Shown: one piece after another, positions 40,718-50,281 of the stretch
Numbering within the stretch: position 1 is the stretch's first letter
Layout of the letters: each line of letters opens with the position of its first letter
DNA from: Burkholderia sp. USMB20
Lineage (GTDB): Bacteria; Pseudomonadota; Gammaproteobacteria; Burkholderiales; Burkholderiaceae
Direction of reading: 5' to 3'
DNA: 64,000 nucleotides
NCBI RefSeq assembly: GCF_000949135.2
Contig: NZ_JTAN02000005.1
Span: forward strand, 248,001-312,000
Program-made: the position numbers and the translations under genes
Notes under the pieces: model-generated
What the model was told of the DNA's origin: nothing
Database searches by the model: none
What the model saw: only the letters and a program-made list of their open reading frames with translations

Positions 40718-41327
40718 CATAGGAACAGATTCCGGATTTGTCACGTTCGCGTGATTCAGTATTTTCCCGAGCGGGAGAATCGGGCGGAAGGCGCTGCGGC
40801 GGGCTTCGATTACCGTATTTTTCAGGTTCCGCCGATCGGCCGCGTATCGCGCAAAGCCAATACCGGTGGGCGTTTCGGCGACACCCGGGGCACCGGAGTC
40901 GCGCCGTCGGCACGGCGAAACTGACAAAAAAGTCATGTTCCCGTCAGGGTGTCAACGGCGGGCGCGCGCGATCATGGTGTTGCCGGACCGCGCTTCCCCG
41001 GACACCGCCCCCGCCCGTCGCCGATCCCTGACGGGCGTCTCCGTCCCCCGCGGTGTCCACGTGACTGAGCGAGCAGACACGGGGGCGCGGGCCGATTTTC
41101 CGCCCCGGGCGTGCGCGTCCGGGGCGCTTTTGTCGTTGGCTTTTTCACGAAAATGCGCGTCGATTGTTTCTGATTCGGCAAAAGGTAATTTGAGCCAGAC
41201 AGGATGTTTTTTCCGGTCACAGACGCTTACATTTAGCGCACCACTCATGGAAACCGCTACGGATTCGCCCTCGGGTAGTGACATCCACTGCCACGGCCGA
41301 AACCGCACGAGCTTTAGGAAACGGCAA
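40718..41327. other. Spacer between L-fucose operon and DUF3331 gene
   Basis: About 610 bases; fucose promoter at the left, promoter of the rightward gene at the right. An A/T-rich patch (41130-41230) precedes the DUF3331 gene. No supported gene. Confidence 0.5.
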
Positions 41328-41618
41328 ATGAAGGCCTCCAAATCCCTGCCTGTGCTCGATCCCGCCGACGTCCACGTCGAAATTCTGGAACGCTCCGATA
41401 CGCTGCTCGTCGTCCGCTGGGTCGAACCCGGCCGCTGTCACTACGGCGAACAGCGCTGGCGCCGCCGCTTCGCGCAGCGCACCGGTACCTGCGCGCTGTC
41501 GCGCCAGGTCATCCAGCGCGGCGACGAAGTATTCCGCCCGGCCGAGCGCCCGGCACCCGCGAATGCGGCGGCAATGATCTCCGCCGCCGAAGTGCTCGCG
41601 CTGGCCGGCAGCCGGTAA
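41328..41618 (+). CDS. DUF3331 domain protein
   Basis: A 96-aa protein matching the Burkholderia DUF3331 pattern: LLVVRWVEPGRCHYGEQRWRRRFAQRTGTCALSRQVIQRGDEVFRP, then PANAAAMI. C-terminal GDxVFRP and PxNAxAMI are the conserved ends. Two cysteines (GRCHYG, GTCALS) might bind metal. AGGAA seven bases upstream supports ATG 41328; ATG 41247 is in frame but less well placed. Family function is unknown, possibly nucleic-acid or metal binding. Confidence 0.8.
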   Translation: MKASKSLPVLDPADVHVEILERSDTLLVVRWVEPGRCHYGEQRWRRRFAQRTGTCALSRQVIQRGDEVFRPAERPAPANAAAMISAAEVLALAGSR

Positions 41619-41789
41619 CGCCCACACCGGCCACCCGTGCCGCGGGGCCCGCGGCGTGATGCGCTTGCGCGCCCTAGAAGCGCCGGTCTAATTCCCCCGC
41701 TTGTCTGTCCCGCCCGCGCGGACTATCGTTACACCACTCAATGTAACGATTGCGCGTCGTGGCGCACCGCCACGCCGATGGAGGCAGAC

Positions 41790-42776
41790 ATGCATGCATG
41801 GAGCGCGCGCCACGTCCCGGCGCAAGGCGGCAAGGTCGCGGTCGTGACCGGCGCCAACAGCGGCCTCGGCTGGCACATCGCGGAAACGCTGGCCGCCAAG
41901 GGCGCGACGGTCGTGATGGGCTGCCGCGATGCCGCGCGCGCCGCACAGGCCGCCGCTGCGATTCACCGGCTCCATCCCGCCGCACGGGTCGAAGTCGATG
42001 CGCTCGACCTCGCCGATCTCGCGTCGATCCAGCGCTTCGCCGCCGGTGTCGCCGACCGCCACGGCCGCGTCGACATCCTCTGCAACAACGCCGGCGTGAT
42101 GTTCCTGCCGCTGCGGCACACGCACGACGGCTTCGAGATGCAGTTCGGCACCAATCACCTCGGCCACTTCGCGCTGACCGGCCATCTGCTGCCCGCGTTG
42201 CGCGCCGCCCGGCGCGCGCGAGTCGTGACGATGTCGAGCGGCTTCAACCGCGGCGGCCGGATCCGGGTCGACGACCTGCGCGCCGAGCACCGTTACAACC
42301 GTTATCTCGCCTACTGCGACAGCAAACTCGCGAACCTGGTGTTCGCGCTCGAGTTGCAGCGCCGCTTCCAGCGCGCGGGGTTCGCGGGAATCAGCGTCGC
42401 CGCGCATCCCGGCTACGCGGCAACCAACCTGCAGTTCGCGGGCCCCGCGATGGACAGTTCGCCCACGCGCGCCGCGCTGATGCGCGCGGCGAACCGATAT
42501 CTCGCGCAACCGGCCGAGCAGGGTGCGTTGCCCGCGATTCATGCGGCGACGTCGCCCGACCTCGCCGGCGGCTCGTACATCGGGCCGTCCGGCTGGCTCG
42601 AGTCGCGCGGCCTGCCGGCACCGGCGAGCGTGCCGCGCGCGGCACGCGACGTGGCCCTCGCGGCTCTGCTGTGGGAGGCGACCGAAGCCGCGACGGGCGT
42701 GCGTTTCCTGAGTTCGGGCGCGCCCGCCGGCCGGCCGCCCGCCAAGCCGTTCGACGCGGCCGCCGAGGCGCGCTGA
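41790..42776 (+). CDS. SDR-family oxidoreductase
   Basis: A 328-aa extended short-chain dehydrogenase of the retinol-dehydrogenase/WWOX-like type: TGANSGLG, NNAG, catalytic Ser in MSSGFN and Tyr-x3-Lys in YCDSKLAN. The ATG at 41790 has GGAGG five bases upstream, which decides it over 41778. It is a single-gene unit; substrate unknown. A short hairpin (GCCGGAT/ATCCGGC, 42833-42855) lies downstream and may help termination. Confidence 0.88.
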   Translation: MHAWSARHVPAQGGKVAVVTGANSGLGWHIAETLAAKGATVVMGCRDAARAAQAAAAIHRLHPAARVEVDALDLADLASIQRFAAGVADRHGRVDILCNNAGVMFLPLRHTHDGFEMQFGTNHLGHFALTGHLLPALRAARRARVVTMSSGFNRGGRIRVDDLRAEHRYNRYLAYCDSKLANLVFALELQRRFQRAGFAGISVAAHPGYAATNLQFAGPAMDSSPTRAALMRAANRYLAQPAEQGALPAIHAATSPDLAGGSYIGPSGWLESRGLPAPASVPRAARDVALAALLWEATEAATGVRFLSSGAPAGRPPAKPFDAAAEAR

Positions 42777-42832
42777 ATGCGGTGCGCGTCGCGGCCACAT
42801 TCTTCATACTTATTACGCTTACAGAAACGAAA

Positions 42833-42855
42833 GCCGGATGAAAGCGTGATCCGGC
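42833..42855. terminator. Weak hairpin after SDR gene
   Basis: GCCGGAT / ATCCGGC, 9-base loop, no T-run. Confidence 0.3.
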
Positions 42856-42990
42856 GTCCCACTGTTACCGCCTTGGAAACAATCTATCGTCAAAACCAGC
42901 GTTTACCCTGAACGACCCGGTGACTAAGATTTAGTCAATCGCTGCAGACATGGTGTCGCAAGCGAACCCAATAAAACACCGGAGGTCATC

Positions 42991-43293
42991 ATGAAATCGC
43001 TCGTTTCCGCAGTTGTTGCCGCTGTCGCCCTGTCCGCTTCGTTCGGCGCTTTCGCACAAAGCACCGTGACCCGCGCGCAAGTCCGCAACGAACTGGTTCA
43101 GCTCGAACAAGCCGGCTACAAGCCGGGCGTGTCGAGCCCGTACTACCCGAACGACATCCAGTCGGCGGAAGCGCGCGTTCATGGTGCCGACGCCAGCGGC
43201 TACGGCGCGCAACCGGCTCCGGTCGTCCACTCGGGCGCCCCGGCTGCCGCAACGTCGTCGAACGCACGCGACTCGGTCTTCTTCGGCCAGTAA
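42991..43293 (+). CDS. DUF4148 exported protein
   Basis: A 100-aa protein with a clear Sec signal peptide (MKSLVSAVVAAVALSASFGAFAQ) and the DUF4148 core TRAQVRNELVQLEQAGYKPGVSSPYYPNDIQSAEARV. CGGAGG precedes the ATG. Several copies of such small periplasmic proteins exist in each Burkholderia genome; function unknown. A strong terminator follows. Confidence 0.92.
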   Translation: MKSLVSAVVAAVALSASFGAFAQSTVTRAQVRNELVQLEQAGYKPGVSSPYYPNDIQSAEARVHGADASGYGAQPAPVVHSGAPAAATSSNARDSVFFGQ

Positions 43294-43349
43294 GCCGACG
43301 CGCCCCCGGCGGGCGCACCGCGCATCGCGCGATGAAGAAGCTGGATCCG

Positions 43350-43381
43350 GACGAGCCCCTCATGCGGGCTCGTCTTTTTTT
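43350..43381 (+). terminator. Rho-independent terminator after DUF4148 gene
   Basis: Perfect 9-bp stem GACGAGCCC / GGGCTCGTC with a 7-base loop, followed by seven T residues. Confidence 0.93.
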
Positions 43382-43515
43382 GTGAAACGCATACCTCCGC
43401 CGCCCGGCAGCGGGTGGCTTCGCCCGGGCGCCCTGCGTCCGGGCGCTTTTTCCCCGGCGAGGTATGCGTAACGAAGTCGAATGCGGCAGCCGACTGCGGA
43501 AGTCGAATGCGCCGA

Positions 43516-44712
43516 TCAGCGCCCGGCGGCAGCCGCGGGCAGCGCACGCGACAGCACACGCCAGCGCGACAGCAGTTCGTCGCGATCGACGTAGCAGCCC
43601 TGCAGATGCCGGCGGCCCGTCGACGGATCGAACTCGGTGCGCGCATGCAGCACGCGCCGGTTGTCGAACGCCCACATGTCGCCCGCCCGCAGCCGGCGCT
43701 GCACGCGGAAACGCGGCTCGCGCGCGAGCGCGAGAAACCGCCGGTACGCGCGGTAGACGGCCGCGACGGCGCCGGCCGGCGCATCGAGCGGCCCGCGCAG
43801 GAAATTCGCGACGCGCACCTCGGTCACGTTGCCGCGCGCATCGAGTCCGATCACCGGCGCCGAACAGCGGTAGTCGCTGTTCGCACTCTTGTTCCAGAAC
43901 TCGAACGGTGTCGACGCAAGTTGCGTGAAATCGTCCGGATATTCGTGCCGCAGCGCATCCGCGAGCGCGAAGCCGTCGAGAAACACGCTGTCTCCGCCCG
44001 TTGCGTCGTTCGCGAGGCAGTGCAGGAACTGCACGCCCGGCTGCAATTCACGCGTCGGCAGGTCGGTGTGCGGCGGCAGGTTCAGCGACGTATAGGCATT
44101 GCTGTCCGGCCGCGGCTTCGATTCGACATCGAACAGCACGCCGAAATTGCTTTCGCGGATCAGGCCGACACGCCGCGCGATCTGGTCGACCCGGCCGGGT
44201 TCGGCCGGCACGCCCTCGACGAGCGTCAGCCCGGTGCGCTGCAACGCGGCGAGCCAGGCGAGCAACGCGCCGTCGTCCTCCATCACGTCACGCCACGCGA
44301 ACACGCCGATCGCCGTCGCATCGTCGCCGGTCCACACGTGCCGCCCGTGCGCGGCCTGGCGTTCCGCGCGGGACGCATCGTCGTAAGCATGCGCGCGCAA
44401 CCATCCCGGCGACCAGGCGCTGCGATGCCCGTCGTTCCACTCGACGTGCAGCGCGCCGTCGGTTTCGACATGCACGACGAGCGCCGACAGATCCTCGCGC
44501 GCATCGGCGATCTCGAACACCTGTTCGCGCGTGAGCGCATGCACGCACGCGGAACACGCGCAGTTGTCGCGCAACCAGTCGAAGTGAAACGGCGATCGTC
44601 GCGTGTCGCTCCACTCGACGTTCACCGCACCCTCGCCGATCGTCGCCGCCGCAATGGCCGCGTCGGCGGAAAAGGTCCGCCAGTCCTCGATACGGTGTTG
44701 CGCTGCCTGCAT
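43516..44712 (-). CDS. Gamma-butyrobetaine dioxygenase
   Basis: A 398-aa Fe(II)/2-oxoglutarate oxygenase. The metal triad is H215-x-D217 (PPHTDL) and H356 (RVLHAR). N-terminal C51, C53, C56 and probably H96 match the zinc site spacing of human BBOX1 (C-x-C-x2-C, then H). It hydroxylates gamma-butyrobetaine to L-carnitine. Last gene in a leftward carnitine cluster, 23 bases after the hydrolase gene; it therefore feeds the substrate of the carnitine dehydrogenase in the same cluster. Confidence 0.9.
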   Translation of the reverse strand: MQAAQHRIEDWRTFSADAAIAAATIGEGAVNVEWSDTRRSPFHFDWLRDNCACSACVHALTREQVFEIADAREDLSALVVHVETDGALHVEWNDGHRSAWSPGWLRAHAYDDASRAERQAAHGRHVWTGDDATAIGVFAWRDVMEDDGALLAWLAALQRTGLTLVEGVPAEPGRVDQIARRVGLIRESNFGVLFDVESKPRPDSNAYTSLNLPPHTDLPTRELQPGVQFLHCLANDATGGDSVFLDGFALADALRHEYPDDFTQLASTPFEFWNKSANSDYRCSAPVIGLDARGNVTEVRVANFLRGPLDAPAGAVAAVYRAYRRFLALAREPRFRVQRRLRAGDMWAFDNRRVLHARTEFDPSTGRRHLQGCYVDRDELLSRWRVLSRALPAAAAGR

Positions 44713-44735
44713 CGTTGCCTCCCGGAAAACGCCCG

Positions 44736-45695
44736 CTACGCGTGTGGTGCGAGCAGAAACCCGCCGATCATCCGGTGCATCCGCGCCGCCTGCGGGCTCT
44801 TTCCGAGCGCGCGCCAGCAGCCGTGCACCAGCCCCTCTCCCATCCAGTAACGCGCGGCGCCGCCGGCCGCAAGAATGTGTTCGACATAGACGCGCGCATC
44901 GTCGCGCAGCGGATCGTGTTCCGCGCCGATCGCGAGCACGGGCGGCAGGCCGTCGAAACGCGCCGCCGCGAGCGGCACCGAAGCGCGCAGCAGCGGATCG
45001 TCATCGCCCGGCGCATCGTCGCGTTCACTGCCCCAGTACAACGCGCGATAGCGATGGACGTCGTCGAGCGTCAGCATCGGCGCGTGTGCCTCGGTTTCGC
45101 GCGCCGGCGATTGCGGTTCGAAGCCGAGCATCGGATAGACGAGCGCGATCCCGTCGATGCCGCCTTCGCCCGCATCGCGCAGCGCGGTCGCGACGGCGGC
45201 CGCGAGGTTGCCGCCGGCACTGTCGCCGGCGAGCGTCAGCGGTCGCGCGCACGCGTCGAACGGCCAGTGCGCTGCGTCGCGCGCGGCGCGCGTGACGGCC
45301 AGGCAATCGTCGAGCGCGGCCGGCGCGCGATGCTCGGGCGCGAGCCGGTAGCCGACCGCGATCACGGCCAGCCCCGTGTCGGCCGCCAGTTGCGCGGTGA
45401 TCAACGCATGACTGTCGAGCGAGCCGACGACGAAGCCGCCGCCATGAAAGAACAGCACGGTGCCGCGCGGCTCACCGTGCGCGGGCGCATAGCGCCGCAG
45501 CGCGATCGCGCGTCCGTCCGGCGCATGCCACACCGCATCGTGCCGGACGATGCCGGCCGGCAGTTCGGCGGGCGTCCATGCGGCCGCGAAGCGATCGTAG
45601 ACGCGGCGTTGCTCGTCGGGCGAGCGCGCCGCTGTGTCGGCCGGATACCACGCGTCGACGGCCGCGACGAACGCCGCGATTTCCGGTTCGAGCAT
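44736..45695 (-). CDS. Alpha/beta hydrolase (HSL family)
   Basis: A 319-aa esterase-type enzyme: oxyanion motif HGGGF, nucleophile GDSAGG, Asp in GAEHDPLRDD, His in GLVHGCW. The HSL family prefers short acyl esters. Within this carnitine cluster it may release carnitine from short-chain acylcarnitines, as the hydrolase HocS does in Pseudomonas; this is inference. 43 bases downstream of the thioesterase gene. Confidence 0.88.
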   Translation of the reverse strand: MLEPEIAAFVAAVDAWYPADTAARSPDEQRRVYDRFAAAWTPAELPAGIVRHDAVWHAPDGRAIALRRYAPAHGEPRGTVLFFHGGGFVVGSLDSHALITAQLAADTGLAVIAVGYRLAPEHRAPAALDDCLAVTRAARDAAHWPFDACARPLTLAGDSAGGNLAAAVATALRDAGEGGIDGIALVYPMLGFEPQSPARETEAHAPMLTLDDVHRYRALYWGSERDDAPGDDDPLLRASVPLAAARFDGLPPVLAIGAEHDPLRDDARVYVEHILAAGGAARYWMGEGLVHGCWRALGKSPQAARMHRMIGGFLLAPHA

Positions 45696-45738
45696 CGTGT
45701 GCGCTCCGCGGTCGAAGGTCGAAAGTTGAACGCCGACG

Positions 45739-46227
45739 CTAGCGGCGCGGCGGCAGTCCGATCACGCGGCCCGCATACGCGGGGGCCGCGCAATCGCGCT
45801 GCACCGCATGCAGTTCGGCCACGCGCGCGGCGACGTCGTCGTCGAACGGCGCCGATTTCGCGCCGTCGCGCGTGTCGACGTGCAGCAGCATCTGCTCGCT
45901 CGCCGACACCGCGCCGTCGTGCCCGTCGGCGAACAGTTCGAGATACAGGTGCAGCCGCTTCGCGTCGTGCGCGAGCACGCGCGCATCGACGCGCACGCGC
46001 GTGCCCTCCTTGATCTCCTGCAGATAGTTCACGTGCGCTTCGAGCGTGTAGACCGAGCGGCCCCGCTCGCGACGCGCGGCGTCGTCGAGACCGATGCGGT
46101 CCAGCAACGCATCGGTCGCGAAGCTGAAGATCAGCAGATAGAACGCGTCGCGCAGATGGCCGTTGTAGTCGACCCATTCGGGCCGCACGACGTCGCGGTA
46201 GATCGTCAGCGGGGTATCGCCTGTCAT
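45739..46227 (-). CDS. cdhB: Betainyl-CoA thioesterase (CdhB-like)
   Basis: A 162-aa hot-dog fold thioesterase: RPEWVDYNGHLRDAFYLLIFSFATDALLD carries the Asp of the 4HBT family. In carnitine catabolism CdhB hydrolyses betainyl-CoA to glycine betaine and CoA. It starts 6 bases after the carnitine dehydrogenase gene, consistent with coupled translation. Confidence 0.88.
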   Translation of the reverse strand: MTGDTPLTIYRDVVRPEWVDYNGHLRDAFYLLIFSFATDALLDRIGLDDAARRERGRSVYTLEAHVNYLQEIKEGTRVRVDARVLAHDAKRLHLYLELFADGHDGAVSASEQMLLHVDTRDGAKSAPFDDDVAARVAELHAVQRDCAAPAYAGRVIGLPPRR

Positions 46228-46233
46228 GTTCGT

Positions 46234-47199
46234 TCAGTCCTCGAATCGCATTCCGTGCCGCGCCTTCACCGCGGCGATCGCCTTCAGCACCTCGGTGATG
46301 CACTCGTCGCGATAGCGCTCGAGTTCCTTGATGCTGCGCGTGCCCTGCTGCTCGCTCGTGCCTTCGACGACGCTGTCGATCAGTGCATCGGTCAGCTTCG
46401 GCGCGACCAGCTTCGTCCATGGCAGTTCGAGCGCGGGGCCGAACTGCTGCATGAAGTGTCGCATGCCCGCGTCGCCGCCAGCCAGCGTGTACGTCAGGAA
46501 GGTGCCCATGAACGACCAGCGGATGCCCGCGCCGAAGCGGATCGCATCGTCGATCTCGCCGGTCGTCGCGACGCCCTCGTTGACGAGATGCAGCGCCTCG
46601 CGCCACAGCGCTTCGAGCAGCCGGTCCGCGATGAAGCCCGGCACTTCCTTGCGCACGTGCAGCGGCCGCATGCCGAGCTTGCGATAGATCTCCATCGCCG
46701 CCTCGACCGCTTCCGGCGAGGTGCGCGCGCCGCCGAGCACCTCGACGAGCGGCAGCAGGTAGACCGGATTGAACGGATGACCGACCACGCAGCGCTCCGG
46801 ATGCGTCGCACGCGCATAGAAGTCGGTCGGCAGCAGCCCCGACGTCGACGATGCGATGATCGCGTCGGGCTTCGCCGCGCGGCTGATCTGTTCGTGCAGT
46901 TCGAGCTTCAGCGCCTCGCGCTCGGGTGCGCTTTCCTGGATGAAGTCCGCGTCGGCGACGCAGGCCTCGATCGTCGACTCGAAGCGCAGCCGCGCGGGAT
47001 CGGCGCCCGGCGCGAGGCCGACGCGCTCGAGCGCGGGCCATGCATTCGCGACGCTCGCGCGCAAGCGCGCTTCCGCGTCCGGCGCGGGGTCCCACACGAC
47101 CACGTCCAGACCATGCGCGAGCGCACGGCAAATCCATCCGCTACCGATCACGCCGGTGCCGATCGCGGCGAACGTCTTGATGTCGGTCTTCACTGCCAT
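46234..47199 (-). CDS. cdhA: L-carnitine dehydrogenase (CdhA)
   Basis: A 321-aa NAD-dependent enzyme of the 3-hydroxyacyl-CoA dehydrogenase family. NAD-binding GTGVIG (14-19), then [33 protein letters not shown] and [21 protein letters not shown]. It oxidises L-carnitine to 3-dehydrocarnitine. Neighbours CdhB and CdhC make this assignment strong over a generic hydroxybutyryl-CoA dehydrogenase. Confidence 0.92.
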   Translation of the reverse strand: MAVKTDIKTFAAIGTGVIGSGWICRALAHGLDVVVWDPAPDAEARLRASVANAWPALERVGLAPGADPARLRFESTIEACVADADFIQESAPEREALKLELHEQISRAAKPDAIIASSTSGLLPTDFYARATHPERCVVGHPFNPVYLLPLVEVLGGARTSPEAVEAAMEIYRKLGMRPLHVRKEVPGFIADRLLEALWREALHLVNEGVATTGEIDDAIRFGAGIRWSFMGTFLTYTLAGGDAGMRHFMQQFGPALELPWTKLVAPKLTDALIDSVVEGTSEQQGTRSIKELERYRDECITEVLKAIAAVKARHGMRFED

Positions 47200-47284
47200 G
47201 TCAACACATCCTTCAAATCGAGGAGAATCGGACGGCGGCGCACCCGTGTGCGCCGCCGCATTGAAGCGGAATCAGCGTTGAAAC

Positions 47285-48214
47285 TCACGCGAACTCGGCC
47301 ACCGCGCGGCGTTCGAGCAGGCGCTCGCCACGCGCCGGCAGGCCGAGCTTGCGACGCCCTTCGGCCGGCGTCAGCACGCGGCCGCCGAGCCGTTCGACGA
47401 TTTCCCGCGCACGCTCGACGAGCGTGCCGTTGGTCGCGTGCACGCCGCGATCGAGCCAGATGTTGTCTTCGAGGCCCACGCGCACGTGGCCGCCGAGCAG
47501 CATCGCCTGCGCGACCATCGGCATCTGCATGCGGCCGATCCCGAAGCCGGCCCAGTGCGCGCCCGGCGGCAGGTTGTCGACCATCGCCTTCATCGTGCCG
47601 GTGTCGGCCGGCGCGCCCCACGGAATGCCGAGGCACAGCTGGAACAGCGGCGGATCGTCAAGGAGTCCTTCCTTCAGCAATTGCTTCGCGAACCACAGAT
47701 GGCCCGTATCGAAGATTTCCAGTTCCGGCTTCACACCGAGTTCCTGGATGCGCTTGGCGCCGGCGCGCAGTTGCGCGGGCGTCGACACGTAGATGTAGTC
47801 GCCGTCGCCGAAATTCAGCGTGCCGCAGTCGAGCGTGCAGATTTCCGGCAGCAGTTCCTCGACGTGCGCGAGACGCGTGAGGCCGCCGACGAGATCGGTG
47901 CCCTTGCCGAAGCGCATCGGGTCTTCGCCCGGGCCGATCTCCAGATCGCCGCCCATGCCGGCCGTCAGGTTGATGATCACGTCGACGTCCGCCGAGCGGA
48001 TCCGGTCGACCACTTCGCGGTAGAGGTTCGGGTCGCGGCTGCCGCGGCCCGTCTGCGGATCGCGCACGTGGCAGTGCGCCACCGTCGCGCCGGCCTTCGC
48101 GGCCTCGATCGCGGCGGCCGCGATTTCCTTCGGCGTGACCGGAATCGCCGGATGTTTGCCGACCGTATCGCCCGCGCCGGTGACCGCGCAGGTGATGATG
48201 ACTTCGTGGTTCAT
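47285..48214 (-). CDS. cdhC: 3-dehydrocarnitine:acetyl-CoA trimethylamine transferase (BKACE, CdhC)
   Basis: A 309-aa DUF849/beta-keto acid cleavage enzyme. Zinc ligands H47-x-H49 in VAHCHVRDP, the catalytic region VGLEDNIW, and [11 protein letters not shown]. It converts 3-dehydrocarnitine and acetyl-CoA to betainyl-CoA and acetoacetate, linking CdhA and CdhB. First enzyme gene after the binding protein. Confidence 0.92.
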   Translation of the reverse strand: MNHEVIITCAVTGAGDTVGKHPAIPVTPKEIAAAAIEAAKAGATVAHCHVRDPQTGRGSRDPNLYREVVDRIRSADVDVIINLTAGMGGDLEIGPGEDPMRFGKGTDLVGGLTRLAHVEELLPEICTLDCGTLNFGDGDYIYVSTPAQLRAGAKRIQELGVKPELEIFDTGHLWFAKQLLKEGLLDDPPLFQLCLGIPWGAPADTGTMKAMVDNLPPGAHWAGFGIGRMQMPMVAQAMLLGGHVRVGLEDNIWLDRGVHATNGTLVERAREIVERLGGRVLTPAEGRRKLGLPARGERLLERRAVAEFA

Positions 48215-48314
48215 GCTGAGTGCCCTCGTTTGCTTCGGTTCGTGTCGCTCGATTTCCGTCGTACTGCAGATGATTTTTCGCTGCGCGCCGCACGCTCGCG
48301 GCGCGTGCGGGCCG

Positions 48315-49268
48315 TTACAGGCCGAGATAGGCCTTCACGGCAGGCAGGCCGTCCTTGCCGTCGAACGTCTTGACGCCGGCGAGCCAGGCATCGAGCACCT
48401 GCGGATTCTTCTTCAGGTACGCCTTCGCGGCGTCGGCCGGCTTCGTCTTGTTCATCACCGACTGCATCAGCTGGTTCTCCAGCTGCGTCGTGAAGCGCAG
48501 GTTCTCGACGAGCTTGCCCGCGTTCGGGCAGCGCGAGATGAAGTCGGGCGCCGTCAGCGTGTACACGCGCGCTTCGCCGTAGTTCGGGCCGAACGCCGCA
48601 TCGCCGCCGGACAGGTAGTTCATGCTGATCTGGATGTTCATCGGATGCGGTTCCCAGCCGAGAAACACGACCCACTTCTTGTCGCGGATCGCGCGCTCGA
48701 CCGTGACGAGCATCCCCGCCTCGCTCGATTCGACCAGCTTGAAGCCACCGAGGCCGTACTGGTTCGTGTCGATCATCTTCTGGATCGTCGCGTTCGCGCT
48801 GCTGCCCGGCTCGATCCCGTAGATCTTGCCGTCGAGCTCCGCGCGGTGCTTCGCGATGTCCTCGAAGGTCTTCAGGCCGGCCTGGTATTCGTAGCTCGGC
48901 ACCGCGAGCGTCGCCTTCGCGCCCGACAGGTTCGGCGGTTCGACCACGTTGATCGACTTGCTGTCGAGGAATGGCTGGAGCTGCTTCTGCTGCACCGGCC
49001 ACCAGTAGCCGAGCGAGATGTCCAGCTGCTTGCTCTTCAGGCCGGCGAACGAGATCGGCACCGATGCGATCGTCGTCGTCGGCTTGTAGCCGAGCCCTTC
49101 GAACACCGTCGACGCGAGCGCCGTGGTGGACGTGATGTCGGTCCAGCCGATATCCGCGAAGCGTACGTTGCGGCAAGTCGCGGCATCCGTTTCGGCCTGC
49201 GCCGCGGTCGCGAACGCGCCGGTCGCCAGCACGGCCGCGACGAACGCGGCGATCTTTGTCGACTTCAT
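48315..49268 (-). CDS. caiX: Carnitine/quaternary-amine binding protein (CaiX-like)
   Basis: A 317-aa periplasmic OpuAC/ProX-type protein with signal peptide ending in AAQA. Aromatic cage-type residues ([20 protein letters not shown]) fit binding of a trimethylammonium group. No permease or ATPase gene is adjacent; in Pseudomonas CaiX likewise uses the shared CbcWV core transporter. It leads the carnitine cluster, and the induction promoter should lie in 49269-49530. Confidence 0.9.
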   Translation of the reverse strand: MKSTKIAAFVAAVLATGAFATAAQAETDAATCRNVRFADIGWTDITSTTALASTVFEGLGYKPTTTIASVPISFAGLKSKQLDISLGYWWPVQQKQLQPFLDSKSINVVEPPNLSGAKATLAVPSYEYQAGLKTFEDIAKHRAELDGKIYGIEPGSSANATIQKMIDTNQYGLGGFKLVESSEAGMLVTVERAIRDKKWVVFLGWEPHPMNIQISMNYLSGGDAAFGPNYGEARVYTLTAPDFISRCPNAGKLVENLRFTTQLENQLMQSVMNKTKPADAAKAYLKKNPQVLDAWLAGVKTFDGKDGLPAVKAYLGL

Positions 49269-49530
49269 GGTTTCTCCCCTTCGGTTGGACCGATGTCCGA
49301 CGGTGCGCGGAGTGCGTCCCGGCCTGCATCGTGGGAGTAAAAGTAACGAGCCATATTCACCGCAAGACGACCGCCGGCGACCTGTTCTTGACTATTTGCG
49401 ACTATGGGTGGAAACCACTATGCGCGGGGAGTGGCTTGTATGGCGGGGGTTTGGGGCGGATTTCGATGAGGAGGGGTTTGTCCGGATGCGGCGTCATGAG
49501 ATGCCGTACGCGACAGCCAAACGGGGTCAG

Positions 49531-50136
49531 TCAGGTCCGTGCGGCTGCAAGCGCGTTGCCGAAATGCTCGACGGCGCCGTCGAAGCGCGCCGCGCCGACG
49601 TCGAACACCCAGCGGCGCAGCGCGGGGGGCGTGGCAAGACCCAGCTCCGCGACCCGATACCCGGTGTCGATCGCGGCCAGCACGGCCTTCACCATCGCTT
49701 GGGGCATGCCTTCGGTGGCGGCGGTCGTCAGCCCGCCGTCGAGTATGCTAGGCGCAAAGGCCGCGCTTTCGACACCCTGCTGGATCGCCGTCCGCGCGGC
49801 CGTGGCGACGGCATCCGCGGTTCTTTCGATCGTCCAGCTTGCCGGATCGCCGAGCCCGACCAGCAACAAGGCACGCGCCGCGATGCCCGCGGGCGGATGG
49901 CTGATCCACAGCGTTTCCATCGGCGCGGCCAGAAAACGGCCCTCGCGCCGCAAGCCGGTGAGTGCCCCCGACAGTGCGAGGTCGAGATGGCGTAACCCGC
50001 CGGTCGGGCCATCGCCCGTCGCCTCGCGGGCAAACATGCAGCCACAGGAGAGGTCGACCTGCGCGCCTACGCCATCCCATGCGGCGACCTCGAAGGCCAC
50101 CTCCCGCCAACGACCGATATTTTGTCGAAGAACCAA
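49531..50136 (-). CDS. Stand-alone M17 aminopeptidase N-terminal-domain protein
   Basis: A 201-aa protein. GGLRHLDLALSGALTGLRREGRFLAA ... ARALLLVGLGDPASWTIERTADAVATAARTAIQQGVESAAFAPSILDGG follows the N-terminal regulatory domain of leucyl aminopeptidases (M17). No metal-binding catalytic domain follows. The start at 50136 (TTG, with GGGAGAG upstream) is uncertain; GTG codons a few residues on are possible. It lies 145 bases after the PQQ dehydrogenase gene and may be co-transcribed. Role unknown. Confidence 0.65.
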   Translation of the reverse strand: MVLRQNIGRWREVAFEVAAWDGVGAQVDLSCGCMFAREATGDGPTGGLRHLDLALSGALTGLRREGRFLAAPMETLWISHPPAGIAARALLLVGLGDPASWTIERTADAVATAARTAIQQGVESAAFAPSILDGGLTTAATEGMPQAMVKAVLAAIDTGYRVAELGLATPPALRRWVFDVGAARFDGAVEHFGNALAAART

Positions 50137-50281
50137 ATCGTCTCTCCCGCAAGATTGGAACAGGGTCCGGAGCGCAGCGCGCGCCCCGGTGTCCGGCGTT
50201 GCGCCTCTTCATCCGCCTGGCCGGGCTTGCGCCGGCGCACGAGCAACCCGTCATCCGCGTACGCCGGTATCTGCGTTGCGC

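Noticed and set aside
40960-41110. Possible small RNA in the spacer before the DUF3331 gene
   Set aside because: GC-rich with possible hairpins but no promoter-terminator pair that I could define by eye.
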